From the NCBI GenBank assembly GCA_963808165.1, contig CAWEET010000021.1, forward strand, positions 62,001 to 126,000: a stretch of 64,000 bases of DNA, in the 5' to 3' direction. The notes beneath the pieces were generated by a model that made no database searches, was not told the origin of the DNA, and worked only from the letters and a program-made list of their open reading frames with translations. The position numbers were made by a program, and so were the translations under genes. This DNA is from Thiosocius sp963808165. Its GTDB lineage: Bacteria; Pseudomonadota; Gammaproteobacteria; Chromatiales; Chromatiaceae. Shown here one piece after another: positions 55,406 through 64,000 of the stretch (within the stretch, counting starts at the first letter, position 1; each line of letters starts with the position of its first letter).

Positions 55406-56185
55406 CTATCCAGTGGCTGCCTGGCGCTCCTCCTTGCGTAGCGTCAGCACCTCGTAGCCGGCCGATGTGACCAGCACGGTATGTTCCCATTGTGCCGAGA
55501 GTTTGCGGTCCTTTGTCACCACGGTCCAGCCATCCGGTAGTAACTTGACGTTGCGTCTGCCGGCATTGACCATCGGCTCTATGGTGAACGTCATCCCCGG
55601 CTGCAGCACCATCCCGGTACCCTGGGAACCATAGTGCAGCACCTGCGGGTCTTCGTGGAACCCGCGGCCGATCCCATGGCCGCAGTATTCCTGCACCACC
55701 GAGTAGCCGTTCGCTTCGACGAACCGCTGGATCGCATGGCCGATATCGCCCAGCGTGCTGCCCGGCTTGACCAGTTCGATGCCCTTCCACATGGCCTTTT
55801 GCGTAATGTCGACCAGCCGTTCGGCCAAAATCGAGGGTTTTCCGACGAAGAACATCTTGCTGGTATCGCCGTGGAAGTCATCTTTGATTACGGTGATGTC
55901 AATGTTGACGATGTCGCCGTTTTTCAGAACCTTGTTGCCGGGAATACCGTGGCACACCTGGTGATTGACCGAGGTGCAGATGGATTTTGGGAAACCGCGG
56001 TAGTTCAGTGGCGCCGGAATGGCCTGCTGCTCGCCAACGATGTAGTCGTGGCAGATGCGGTCGAGGTCATCCGTACTGACCCCCGGGACGACGTATTCGC
56101 CAATCATCTCGAGCACATCGGCGGCGAGGCGGCCGGCGACTCGCATTTTTTCGATTTCGTCCGGCGTTTTGATGATCACAGACAT
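55406..56185 (-). CDS. map: Methionine aminopeptidase type I
   Basis: 259 residues with the pita-bread fold motifs: VNHQVCHGIPG, the metal ligands in NIDITVIKDDFHGDTS, CGHGIGRGFHEDP, and FTIEPMV. It removes N-terminal methionine from new proteins. It is divergent from rpsB, sharing a 240-bp intergenic region, as in E. coli. Confidence 0.96.
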   Translation of the reverse strand: MSVIIKTPDEIEKMRVAGRLAADVLEMIGEYVVPGVSTDDLDRICHDYIVGEQQAIPAPLNYRGFPKSICTSVNHQVCHGIPGNKVLKNGDIVNIDITVIKDDFHGDTSKMFFVGKPSILAERLVDITQKAMWKGIELVKPGSTLGDIGHAIQRFVEANGYSVVQEYCGHGIGRGFHEDPQVLHYGSQGTGMVLQPGMTFTIEPMVNAGRRNVKLLPDGWTVVTKDRKLSAQWEHTVLVTSAGYEVLTLRKEERQAATG

Positions 56186-56241
56186 CTGCGCCCCCTGGCT
56201 GGAATTGGGTAAAAAAACAAGATCTTGGCGCCAATTCTGGA

Positions 56242-56270
56242 TTGAGGCCCGGCCCCGGTTATGGTATAAA
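56242..56270 (+). promoter_or_regulatory. Promoter of rpsB-tsf
   Basis: TTGAGG (56242-56247), 17 bp spacer, TATAAA (56265-56270): a near-consensus sigma-70 promoter 158 bp before the rpsB start. The implied leader of about 150 nt contains hairpin-forming GC-rich repeats and could carry the S2 autoregulatory site, but I cannot confirm a known leader fold. Confidence 0.7.
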
Positions 56271-56427
56271 ACGCGCCGCTTAGCGGCAATGGTCGCTTAA
56301 GCGCCCTGTTTGAGGGGTTAATTTAACGACACACACGTACCACAACTCGGTGCCTGGGTGCCCGGTGAATCCGGGTCGGTCGCCAGGGTGCGTGGAGGCT
56401 CAACCCAACCATAACTCGGAGTTATCC

Positions 56428-57168
56428 ATGAGCAACGTTTCAATGCGTCAGATGCTGGAAGCTGGCGTGCATTTTGGTCATCAGACCCGTTACTGGAACC
56501 CGAAGATGAGTCCTTACATCTTCGGTCACCGCAACAAGATACATATCGTCAATCTGGAAAAGACCCTGCCACTTTTCAACGACGCGCTGAATTTCGTCGG
56601 CAAGCTGGCGTCCAATGGCGGCAAGGTGCTGTTCGTCGGGACCAAGCGCTCGGCACGCGACGTGGTGCGAGAAGAGGCCGAGCGCTGCAACATGCCGTTT
56701 GTGAACCATCGCTGGCTGGGCGGCATGCTGACCAACTTCAAGACTATCAAACAGTCGATCAAGCGCCTGAAGGAACTCGAGGCCATGGACGCGGATGGCT
56801 CGATGTTGGCGCGCTTCCATAAGAAAGAGGCGCTGACGCTGCGTCGCGAAAAAGACAAACTGGAGCGCAGCCTCGGTGGGATCAAGGACCTGAACGGTCT
56901 GCCGGACGCATTGTTCGTGGTGGATACCGGGCACGAAAAGATTGCCGTCGCCGAGGCGAAGAAACTCGGCATCCCGGTGATCGGCGTGGTCGACACCAAT
57001 AACGACCCGCAGGACATCGATTATGTGATCCCGGGCAACGACGACGCGATTCGCGCAGTCCAACTGTACGTACAGGGTGCTTCGGCCGCGATCCTCGAGG
57101 GCCGTGCCGCAGCGGCGACCGCAGCGGCGACCGGCAGCAGCGAGATTGCCGATTCGGCGGCTGGCTGA
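56428..57168 (+). CDS. rpsB: 30S ribosomal protein S2
   Basis: 246 residues. MRQMLEAGVHFGHQTRYWNPKM, NLEKTLPLFNDAL, FVGTKRSARDVV and the VVDTNNDPQDIDYVIPGNDDAIRAV segment are all standard. The start ATG 56428 follows CGGAG. The C-terminus is Ala-rich, as in relatives. It is followed by a GC-rich hairpin region at about 57199-57227, probably the rpsB-tsf attenuator. Confidence 0.97.
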   Translation: MSNVSMRQMLEAGVHFGHQTRYWNPKMSPYIFGHRNKIHIVNLEKTLPLFNDALNFVGKLASNGGKVLFVGTKRSARDVVREEAERCNMPFVNHRWLGGMLTNFKTIKQSIKRLKELEAMDADGSMLARFHKKEALTLRREKDKLERSLGGIKDLNGLPDALFVVDTGHEKIAVAEAKKLGIPVIGVVDTNNDPQDIDYVIPGNDDAIRAVQLYVQGASAAILEGRAAAATAAATGSSEIADSAAG

Positions 57169-57271
57169 ACGGCAGCATCTGTAGACACAGTGACGAGGCG
57201 CCCCTGTCCGGCTTGCTGGTCGGGGGCTGCTTGTTATCAGCGATATTCTGGAATTTTGAGGTGAAATCAGC

Positions 57272-58165
57272 ATGGCGATCACAGCTTCCCTGGTGAAGGA
57301 ACTGCGCGAGCGTACTGGCGCTGGCATGATGGAATGCAAGAAGGCATTGACCGAAACCAACGGCGACATCGAGGCTGCCATCGAGAACATGCGCAAGTCG
57401 GGTCAGGCCAAGGCCGCGAAAAAGGCCGGGCGGACGGCGGCAGACGGCGTAATCGTCATCGCGCAGTCGGCGGATGAGGCTCGTGCCGCAATGGTCGAAG
57501 TCAACTGCGAGACCGATTTCGTCGCCAAGGACGATAATTTCAAATCTTTCGCCGAGGCGGTCAGTGAGCGCGCACTCGGCACCGCGGTGGCAGACGTCGA
57601 TGCGCTGATGGCGCTGCCTTTGCACGAGGGCGAGGACACCACGATCGAAGAGGCCCGCCAGGCGTTGGTGTCCAAGATCGGCGAAAACATGAACGTGCGG
57701 CGTTTCGTGCGTACGCAGGCCCAGGGCAAGATCTACAGCTACAGCCACGGGGTGCGCATCGGGGTTGTCGTGGATGTCAGCGGCGCAGACGAGGCGCTGG
57801 GCCGGGATCTCGCGATGCACATTGCCGCCAGCAACCCGGTGTGTGTCAGTGAGGATCAGGTGCCTCAGGACCTGTTGGCCAAGGAGCGCGAGATCACGGA
57901 GGCCCAGGCCAGGGAAAGCGGCAAGCCGGACAACATCGTCGAGAAGATGATCGAGGGCCGCATGCGTAAGTACCTCGGCGAGATCACCCTGGTCGGCCAG
58001 GGGTTCGTCAAGGATCCGGACACCAAGGTGGGCAAACTGCTGGAAAGCCGTGGGGCCACCGTGAACGGGTTCACTCGCTTCGAGGTTGGCGAGGGCATCG
58101 AAAAGAAGGTCGAGGACTTCCGTGAAGAGGTCATGGCCCAAGCCGCTGCGGCGCGCGCCGAGTAG
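57272..58165 (+). CDS. tsf: Elongation factor Ts
   Basis: 297 residues. VKELRERTGAGMMECKKAL and NCETDFVAKDDNF are the signature segments. It exchanges GDP for GTP on EF-Tu. 103 bp after rpsB. The gene is followed by a GC hairpin (58175-58194) without a T-run. Confidence 0.97.
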   Translation: MAITASLVKELRERTGAGMMECKKALTETNGDIEAAIENMRKSGQAKAAKKAGRTAADGVIVIAQSADEARAAMVEVNCETDFVAKDDNFKSFAEAVSERALGTAVADVDALMALPLHEGEDTTIEEARQALVSKIGENMNVRRFVRTQAQGKIYSYSHGVRIGVVVDVSGADEALGRDLAMHIAASNPVCVSEDQVPQDLLAKEREITEAQARESGKPDNIVEKMIEGRMRKYLGEITLVGQGFVKDPDTKVGKLLESRGATVNGFTRFEVGEGIEKKVEDFREEVMAQAAAARAE

Positions 58166-58174
58166 CAGGATCTA

Positions 58175-58194
58175 GGCCCGCCTGCGGGCGGGCC
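58175..58194. terminator. GC hairpin between tsf and pyrH
   Basis: GGCCCGCC and GGCGGGCC arms form an 8-bp stem with a tetraloop. There is no U-run, so it is more likely a partial terminator or mRNA-processing/stability element than a full stop. Confidence 0.5.
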
Positions 58195-58233
58195 CAACCG
58201 CCCAAGCAATTCCAGAGGTCAAATCGCTCCCTT

Positions 58234-58965
58234 ATGCCAGACGACACGAGCCCGCGCCGGATCCTGCTCAAACTCAGCGGTGAGGCCCTGATGGGTCAGG
58301 GTGACTTCGGAATCGATCCTACAGTCCTGGCCCGGGTGGCCGCCGAGATCGCCGAGATCGTCGATCACGGCGTGCAGATAGGCCTGGTGATCGGTGGCGG
58401 CAATATTTTTCGCGGCGCCGGCCTGGCCGGCGGCGGATTCGACCGGGTCACCGGTGACCACATCGGTATGCTGGCGACGGTAATCAATTCGTTGGCGATG
58501 CAGGATGCACTGCGCAAGCATGGCGTCGATGCCCGTACCATGTCCGCGTTTCGAATCGACCAGGTGTGCGAGTATTACAACCGCGACCAGGCGGTGCGCC
58601 ATCTCAGGGCCGGTCGGGTCGTGATCCTCTCCGCCGGCACCGGCAATCCGTTTTTCACTACCGATACCGCCGCCAGCCTCCGTGCCATCGAGATTGGTGC
58701 GGATGTGATGATCAAGGCCACCAAGGTCGATGGCGTCTACTCTGCCGATCCGGTCCATAATCCGAACGCCGCATTCTATCCGCGCCTGAGTTACGATCGT
58801 GTACTGCGTGAGGGTTTGGCGGTAATGGATGCAACGGCGGTGGTATTGTGCAGGGAACACGGCATGGCACTGCGGGTAATGAACATCAACACAGAGGGCG
58901 CTTTGCGGCGCGTCGTGCAGGGTGAGGCCGTCGGTACCCTGGTTACGAGTGGAGAGGAGTCATGA
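58234..58965 (+). CDS. pyrH: UMP kinase
   Basis: 243 residues. ILLKLSGEALMG, IGGGNIFRG, the STGTGNPFFTTDTAA-like catalytic loop (SAGTGNPFFTTDTAA) and KATKVDGVYSADP identify it. Converts UMP to UDP in pyrimidine synthesis. It overlaps frr by 4 bp (ATGA). Confidence 0.97.
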   Translation: MPDDTSPRRILLKLSGEALMGQGDFGIDPTVLARVAAEIAEIVDHGVQIGLVIGGGNIFRGAGLAGGGFDRVTGDHIGMLATVINSLAMQDALRKHGVDARTMSAFRIDQVCEYYNRDQAVRHLRAGRVVILSAGTGNPFFTTDTAASLRAIEIGADVMIKATKVDGVYSADPVHNPNAAFYPRLSYDRVLREGLAVMDATAVVLCREHGMALRVMNINTEGALRRVVQGEAVGTLVTSGEES

Positions 58966-59519
58966 TTGACGACATTAAAGAAGATGCAGCGGGCCGCATG
59001 GCCAAGAGTGTCGAGTCACTGAGCGAACACCTGGCCAAGGTCCGTACCGGCCGTGCGCATCCCAGCCTGCTCGATCACCTGACGGTTTCTTATTATGGTG
59101 CCGAAGTGCCCCTGACGCAGGTTGCCAACGTCGGGGTGGAGGATGCGCGCACCATTACCGTGCAGCCCTACGAGCAGCAGATGGTCAGTACCGTCGAAAA
59201 GGCCATCATGGAATCCGATCTCGGGCTCAACCCAAACAGCGCGGGCACGATGATACGGGTGCCGATGCCGGCTTTGACCGAGGAGCGGCGCCGCGATATG
59301 ACCAAGATAGTGCGTCATGAGGCGGAGCAGGCGCGGGTGGCGGTACGCAACATTCGGCGCGATGCGAACAACGATCTGAAGGCACTGGTCAAGGACAAGC
59401 TGATTTCCGAAGACGACGAGCGTCGCGGCCAGGAGATCATACAGAAACTCACTGATCAGCACGTCAAGGAGATCGACGAGCTGCTGGAGAAGAAAGAAGC
59501 GGACCTGATGTCCATCTGA
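58962..59519 (+). CDS. frr: Ribosome recycling factor
   Basis: 185 residues, the exact family length. VRTGRAHPSLLDHLTVSYYG and the RNIRRDANNDLKALVKDK region are typical. It splits post-termination ribosomes with EF-G. Starts within pyrH's stop codon. Confidence 0.97.
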   Translation: MIDDIKEDAAGRMAKSVESLSEHLAKVRTGRAHPSLLDHLTVSYYGAEVPLTQVANVGVEDARTITVQPYEQQMVSTVEKAIMESDLGLNPNSAGTMIRVPMPALTEERRRDMTKIVRHEAEQARVAVRNIRRDANNDLKALVKDKLISEDDERRGQEIIQKLTDQHVKEIDELLEKKEADLMSI

Positions 59520-59534
59520 GGTCGTCGGGCTGCG

Positions 59535-60300
59535 ATGATGGTCGAGCAAAACAGTGACGCGATTGCCGTCGACACCATCACGGTGCCGCAGCATGTTGCG
59601 ATCATCATGGATGGCAACGGCCGTTGGGCGGAGGCGCGTGGCGAGGCACGGCACGTGGGACACCGGGCGGGCGTCGCGAGCGTGCGCAGCACGATCGAGG
59701 AGTGCATCCGCAAGGGCGTGAAGGTCCTGACTCTGTTCGCCTTCAGCAGCGAGAACTGGCGGCGACCTGCGGCCGAAATCGGCATGCTGATGGAGCTGTT
59801 CCTGGGCGCGCTGCAGCGCGAGGTCAAGCGCATGCAGACCACTGATATCCAATTGCGCGTGATTGGTGATATCTCTGCTTTCCCTGACAAGCTGCAAAGG
59901 CGTATCCGTTCCTCGGAGGACGCCACGCGCGACAACCGCCGCCTGATACTGCAGGTTGCGGCCAACTACGGGGGACGCTGGGATATCGTCCAGGCCGCCC
60001 GGCGACTGGCGACTGCGCGTGCGCAGCGGCGACCTCGATCCTGGCGATATCGACGAGAAAATGTTCGCTTCTGCAACCACGCTGAGCGATCTGCCGGATC
60101 CGGATCTGTTCATCCGCACCGGCGGCGATCTGCGCATCAGCAACTTCCTGCTTTGGCACAGCGCCTACACCGAGCTTTATTTCACCCCTGTGCTATGGCC
60201 GGATTTCACTACCGAGGAGTTTGCCAGGGCACTGGCGGAATATGCGACACGCCAGCGTCGCTTTGGTCAGACCGGCGCGCAGCTGGCGGGCTCGGACTGA
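59535..60300 (+). CDS. uppS: Isoprenyl (undecaprenyl diphosphate) transferase, frameshifted
   Basis: The N-terminal half is intact: HVAIIMDGNGRWAEARG, the FAFSSENWRRP segment and LQVAANYGGRWDI. At about 60012-60024 the frame changes; after RRLATA, the next frame reads VRSGDLDPGDIDEKM ... IRTGGDLRISNFLLW ... YTELYFTPVLWPDF to the TGA at 60298-60300. One extra C in GCGCGTGCGC restores a perfect alignment. uppS is normally essential, so an assembly or sequencing error is the simplest explanation. Synthesises the lipid carrier for the cell wall. Confidence 0.88.
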
Positions 60301-61124
60301 TGCTGCGGCAGCGTGTCTTGACGGCGCTGGTGCTGATCCCGCTGGTGGTGTTTGGGATCCTCTACCTCGATAACCGGGTATTCGCGTCCCTGTTCGCTGC
60401 CGTGATCCTGGTCGGCGCGTTCGAAATGGCCCGGCTGGCGAACCTCGAAGGTCTGGCGACGATCGTCGTCTTTGTGCTGGCGGTCGCGGGCCTTTTGTGG
60501 CTGACCTGGTGGTCCCTGCGGCCGCCGCATCTGGTAACCGTGCTGTGGGGCATGGCGATCTGGTGGCTGGCGACGACGGTCGCGCTGTTGGCCCGGCGTC
60601 GCGAGCTGCAGCGGGTTCACAACATACGCCCTTCCGTCCTGCTACTGGGCAGCCTGGTGCTGGTGACGGCGTGGGTATCGATCGTCAGGCTGCATGCGGC
60701 CCCCGCCGAGGGGCCGGTATGGGTTCTCTGCCTGTTCCTGCTGATCTGGGTAGCCGATTCCGGTGCCTACTTCGCCGGCCGAGCCTTCGGCAATGCCAAG
60801 CTCTCGCCGTTCGTCAGTCCGGGCAAGACCTGGGCCGGGGCGGCCGGCGCCATGGCCGGGGCGCTGGTCTTTGCCGGCCTGCTCTGGTTCAGCGGTATCG
60901 GCAGCAGTGCGTCGCTGGCGGGGTTGTTGCTGCTGTGTCTGCTGGTAACGGCGGTATCGATCGGTGGCGACCTCTGGGAGAGCCGGCTGAAGCGTGAGGC
61001 CGGCGTGAAGGACAGTGGCAGCCTGTTGCCGGGACACGGCGGGGTGCTGGACCGCATCGACAGCCTGCTGGCCGCGGCGCCGGTGTTCGCGCTGGGTTTC
61101 GGCCTGATCGGGGGGGGGCTGTGA
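60300..61124 (+). CDS. cdsA: Phosphatidate cytidylyltransferase
   Basis: 274 residues with eight or so membrane helices. The C-terminal signature SVKREAGVKDSG-like segment reads SRLKREAGVKDSGSLLPGHGGVLDRIDSL, characteristic of CdsA. It makes CDP-diacylglycerol. ATG 60300 overlaps the uppS TGA. Because of the uppS frameshift, uppS and cdsA appear fused in one frame here. Confidence 0.95.
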   Translation: MLRQRVLTALVLIPLVVFGILYLDNRVFASLFAAVILVGAFEMARLANLEGLATIVVFVLAVAGLLWLTWWSLRPPHLVTVLWGMAIWWLATTVALLARRRELQRVHNIRPSVLLLGSLVLVTAWVSIVRLHAAPAEGPVWVLCLFLLIWVADSGAYFAGRAFGNAKLSPFVSPGKTWAGAAGAMAGALVFAGLLWFSGIGSSASLAGLLLLCLLVTAVSIGGDLWESRLKREAGVKDSGSLLPGHGGVLDRIDSLLAAAPVFALGFGLIGGGL

Positions 61125-62299
61125 AGGGCATCGCCATCCTCGGCTCGACCGGGTCCATCGGCGTCAGCACGCTGGATGTGCTGCGGCGCCACCCCGACCG
61201 TTACCGGGTGGTGGCGCTGAGCGCCAGCACAGACGTGCAGGGCATGCTCGCACAGTGCCGCGAGTTCCGGCCGCAGTTGGCGGCGATGGCGGAGGCGACG
61301 GCCGCGGGCGCACTGGGTGAGGCGCTGAATGCCGAGGGGCTTCCTATCGAGGTCATGGCAGGCCCGGCCGGTTTGGAGGCGGTGGCCACCCACCCGGACG
61401 CGACCGATCTGATGGCCGCGATCGTCGGTGCCGCAGGCGTACTGCCGACGCTGGCCGCCGTTCGCCTGGGCCGCCGCATCCTGCTGGCCAACAAAGAGGC
61501 GCTGGTGGTATCCGGTGCCCTGTTCATGAGCGCGGCGCGCGCCAGCGGCGCCCGGATCCTGCCGATCGACAGCGAGCACAACGCGGTGTTCCAGTGTCTG
61601 CCGGCCGATATTCGCGCTGGCCTTGAGGATGTTGGGGTCGAGCGCATCCTGCTCACCGCCTCTGGTGGGCCGTTTCGAGGGCGTTCCCGCGCTGAATTGC
61701 GCCAGGTAACGCCGGAACAGGCCTGCGCGCACCCGAACTGGGATATGGGCCGTAAGATCTCGGTCGACTCGGCGACCCTGATGAACAAGGGGCTCGAGTT
61801 GATCGAAGCGCGCTGGCTGTTCGATGCCCGGCCGGACCAGATAAAGGTCGTCGTGCATCCGCAGAGCGTAATCCATTCGATGGTGCAGTACGTCGATGGT
61901 ACCGTCCTGGCCCAGATGGGGAACCCGGACATGCGTACGCCGATTGCGCATGCGCTGGCCTGGCCGGAGCGCCACAGCTCTGGTGTGGCGCCACTCGATC
62001 TGTTCGAGATCGGCCGGCTCGATTTCGAGCCACCGGACACGGTGTGTTTCCCCTGCCTGCGCCTGGCCTTCGAGGCGATCAGTGCCGGCGGGACTGCGCC
62101 GGCGGTGCTGAATGCGGCAAATGAAGTCGCGGTTGCCCGGTTCCTCGGCTCCAGGCTGCCGTTTACCGCGATCTCCGAGGTCGTCGAACGCACGCTGGCG
62201 GAGTTCCCCCATGGACCGGCGGACGAACTGGACGTCCTGTTGGATGCGGATGCCGCGGCGCGGGCGCTGGCGGAACAACAAGCGTTGTTGGCGGTCTGA
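61121..62299 (+). CDS. dxr: 1-deoxy-D-xylulose 5-phosphate reductoisomerase
   Basis: 392 residues from GTG 61121, which overlaps the cdsA stop. NADPH-binding GSTGSIG (8-14), substrate/metal motifs LANKEALV and DSEHNAVFQ, and TASGGPFR. First committed step of the MEP isoprenoid pathway, feeding uppS above. Confidence 0.96.
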   Translation: MKGIAILGSTGSIGVSTLDVLRRHPDRYRVVALSASTDVQGMLAQCREFRPQLAAMAEATAAGALGEALNAEGLPIEVMAGPAGLEAVATHPDATDLMAAIVGAAGVLPTLAAVRLGRRILLANKEALVVSGALFMSAARASGARILPIDSEHNAVFQCLPADIRAGLEDVGVERILLTASGGPFRGRSRAELRQVTPEQACAHPNWDMGRKISVDSATLMNKGLELIEARWLFDARPDQIKVVVHPQSVIHSMVQYVDGTVLAQMGNPDMRTPIAHALAWPERHSSGVAPLDLFEIGRLDFEPPDTVCFPCLRLAFEAISAGGTAPAVLNAANEVAVARFLGSRLPFTAISEVVERTLAEFPHGPADELDVLLDADAAARALAEQQALLAV

Positions 62300-62306
62300 C
62301 CCCCAA

Positions 62307-63671
62307 ATGGAAGATCTGTTTCTGAAAATCGTTGCCTTCATCGTGGCTATCGGTGTTCTGGTCGCTGTCCACGAATTTGGCCATTTCTGGGTCGCGCGCC
62401 GCCTCGGCGTAAAGGTGCTGCGTTTCTCCATCGGCTTCGGGCGCCCGCTCTGGCGGCGCCAGTCTGCTCCGGATGAGCCGGAGTATGTGATCGCCGCGAT
62501 ACCGCTTGGCGGTTACGTCAAGATGCTTGACGAGCACGAGGGACCGGTCGCGCCGGCAGAACTGCATCGCGCGTTCAATCGCCAGTCGCTTTGGGTGCGT
62601 TCGGCGGTGGTCGTGGCCGGGCCATTGTTCAATTTCCTGTTCGCGATCCTCGCCTTCTGGGCCGTGTTGACGCTGGGTGAGACCGGCATTCGTCCGCTGA
62701 TCAGCGAAGTGCAGCCGGAAACGGCATCGGCACGGGCCGGATTGGCCGGTGGTGACGAAATCCTGTCGATCAACGGACAGGTCACGCCCACCTGGTCACT
62801 GGCGCTGCAGGAACTGGCCACCGCATCGGTAGGCGGACCGCAACTGCAGATCCTGGTGCGCGATGCGTCGGGTGTCGAGCAGTTGCGGATCATGCCCTCG
62901 GACGAAATCGGCGACCTGGCCGAGACCACAGATTTGTTGGGTCATCTGGGTATGCAGCCGCAGCGGCCTGTGTTACCGCCGGTTTTCGGCAAGGTACTTC
63001 CCGGTGAGCAGGCCGCTCTCGCCGGCTTGCGTGAAGGCGACCGGATCCTGACGGCCGACGGGCAGCCGATACCGGACTGGAATCACTGGGTGGATTACGT
63101 CCGCACCCGGCCGGGCGTCGCTATCGACCTGAGCATCGACCGTGGCGGTCAGCCGCACCAGATCGAGCTGACGCCGGCACCCTACGCAAAAGACGATGCG
63201 GTTATCGGTCGGATCGGGGCATCCAACCAGCCGGTTCCCGGGCTGATCGAACGCTATCAGGTGCACTACAGCATGGGCTGGGGTGAGGCGCTGCCCGCCG
63301 CGGTGGCCCGAACCTGGGAGTACTCGGTACTCACCCTCAAGGTTATCTGGCGGGTGTTGACCGGCCAGGCGTCGATCCACAACCTGAGCGGCCCCATCAC
63401 GATTGCCGACGCGGCCGGCAAGACGGCTAGCATCGGCTTTGTGTATTTTCTCAAGTTCCTGGCGATCGTGAGCATCAGCTTGGGGGTGCTCAATCTGCTG
63501 CCGGTTCCGGTGCTGGACGGCGGGCACCTGCTGTACTTTGCAATAGAAGCCGTCAAAGGCAGCCCATTGTCCGATGCCGCGATGATGCAGGGACAAAAAA
63601 TCGGACTGCTGATGCTGCTGGGCCTGATGACACTGGCCTTCTACGTGGATATCTTGCGCATACTGGGCTAA
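62307..63671 (+). CDS. rseP: Site-2 intramembrane protease RseP
   Basis: 454 residues. Zinc motif HEFGH (His22, Glu23, His26) in the first helix, two PDZ domains in the periplasmic loop, and the C-terminal membrane motif NLLPVPVLDGGHLLYF with the second metal aspartate. It cleaves RseA to release sigma-E. 7 bp after dxr. Confidence 0.96.
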   Translation: MEDLFLKIVAFIVAIGVLVAVHEFGHFWVARRLGVKVLRFSIGFGRPLWRRQSAPDEPEYVIAAIPLGGYVKMLDEHEGPVAPAELHRAFNRQSLWVRSAVVVAGPLFNFLFAILAFWAVLTLGETGIRPLISEVQPETASARAGLAGGDEILSINGQVTPTWSLALQELATASVGGPQLQILVRDASGVEQLRIMPSDEIGDLAETTDLLGHLGMQPQRPVLPPVFGKVLPGEQAALAGLREGDRILTADGQPIPDWNHWVDYVRTRPGVAIDLSIDRGGQPHQIELTPAPYAKDDAVIGRIGASNQPVPGLIERYQVHYSMGWGEALPAAVARTWEYSVLTLKVIWRVLTGQASIHNLSGPITIADAAGKTASIGFVYFLKFLAIVSISLGVLNLLPVPVLDGGHLLYFAIEAVKGSPLSDAAMMQGQKIGLLMLLGLMTLAFYVDILRILG

Positions 63672-63712
63672 CGGTCGTCCGCTTCAGCCTACTTTTGCCC
63701 TGGCCAATACCC

Positions 63713-63718
63713 TATAAT
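63713..63718 (+). promoter_or_regulatory. Candidate -10 box upstream of bamA
   Basis: Perfect TATAAT 78 bp before the bamA start. The -35 region is weak (TACTTT at 17-bp spacing), so the promoter call rests on the -10 alone. Confidence 0.45.
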
Positions 63719-63795
63719 CGCGTCTCTTCCGGTCGCGGGTGCCTCATGCCCGTGCGAGCCAGAATGACAGGCAAAGGGTGTTCGAGAGAGTGCAT

Positions 63796-64000
63796 ATGCG
63801 CGTAAGGCTCTGGTGTGTTCTGCTGCTGTGGCTGGGACTGGCCGCACAGCCCCTGGCAGAGGGCTTCCGCATCGCGGACATTCGGGTCGAGGGTCTGCAG
63901 CGAATCACCGCCGGCACGGTATTCAACTATCTGTCGGTCAAGCCGGGTGACACGGTCGATTTCGACCGCACCTCGGAGATCGTCCGCGAGCTGTACAAGA
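63796..64000 (+). CDS. bamA: Outer membrane assembly factor BamA, 3' end outside window
   Basis: The first 68 residues are visible: a signal peptide (MRVRLWCVLLLWLGLAAQPLAE) and the start of the first POTRA domain (IADIRVEGLQRITAGTVFNYLSVKPGD). ATG 63796 is preceded by GAGAG; an in-frame GTG six bases upstream is possible. It lies directly behind rseP, the usual order. Inserts beta-barrel proteins into the outer membrane. Confidence 0.93.
   Translation, partial: MRVRLWCVLLLWLGLAAQPLAEGFRIADIRVEGLQRITAGTVFNYLSVKPGDTVDFDRTSEIVRELYK

Noticed and set aside
59535..61124. Apparent 529-residue UppS-CdsA fusion protein
   Set aside because: The middle third is out-of-frame uppS sequence. Correcting one base gives two normal genes with an ATG/TGA overlap.
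1..64000. CRISPR arrays, tRNA or rRNA genes, prophage
   Set aside because: No regularly spaced repeats, no recognisable tRNA or rRNA segments and no phage structural genes were seen on reading both strands.

Overview
The window looks like a chromosomal segment of a high-GC, sulfur-oxidising gammaproteobacterium of the Chromatiales kind. This rests on gene orders typical of Gammaproteobacteria (ffs-dnaX-ybaB-recR; rpsB-tsf-pyrH-frr-uppS-cdsA-dxr-rseP-bamA, with map-glnD divergent) together with a tetrahaem thiosulfate dehydrogenase-like fusion, another dihaem c-type cytochrome, and relics of a cytoplasmic [NiFe]-hydrogenase operon. The lineage is inferred from content; no taxonomic marker search was possible.

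Layout. 1-12.4 kb is accessory: the end of a DUF1537 sugar-acid kinase, a methyltransferase, a TsdBA-like cytochrome, a radical-SAM protein, a small unknown gene followed one base later by a nested palindromic element, an ExeA-like ATPase, a cytochrome c-DUF302 fusion, a decayed hydrogenase relic and a LEA-type lipoprotein. 12.4-25.2 kb holds a three-subunit sdhCAB operon, a UPF0323-glutathionylspermidine synthase pair, 4.5S RNA, dnaX-ybaB-recR, an HIT protein, polyphosphate kinase and two unknown membrane proteins. 25.4-35.4 kb is one continuous operon of two giant transglutaminase-DUF2126 proteins, a circularly permuted ATP-grasp/alpha-E protein (frameshifted in this sequence) and a third transglutaminase. 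35.8-39.6 kb is the succinylase branch of lysine synthesis (dapC, dapD, an ArsC-like gene, dapE). 39.7-45.5 kb has a DMT exporter, a VOC protein and several envelope or unknown proteins.

45.9-52.4 kb is a visibly AT-richer signalling island: a proline/glutamate-rich lipoprotein, a haem-binding HAMP sensor, a Ser/Thr kinase, an FHA-GGDEF protein and a class III cyclase-FHA protein, with gene relics (mutL, O-methyltransferase) in the gaps. 52.8-64 kb is the core glnD-map / rpsB...bamA region for nitrogen signalling, translation, isoprenoid, phospholipid and outer-membrane assembly.

The most interesting points are: (1) the second giant transglutaminase-DUF2126 protein has lost the recognisable catalytic residues of both halves while keeping the fold and being translationally coupled to an apparently intact copy; (2) a ~162-bp non-autonomous repeat family with imperfect terminal inverted repeats, present three times, in two cases right behind a stop codon, with one exact 10-bp target duplication; (3) the kinase/FHA signalling island with a paired short-ORF leader; and (4) several gene relics. 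At least five genes carry frameshifts with otherwise intact reading frames. One of these is uppS, normally essential, so some are probably sequence errors.
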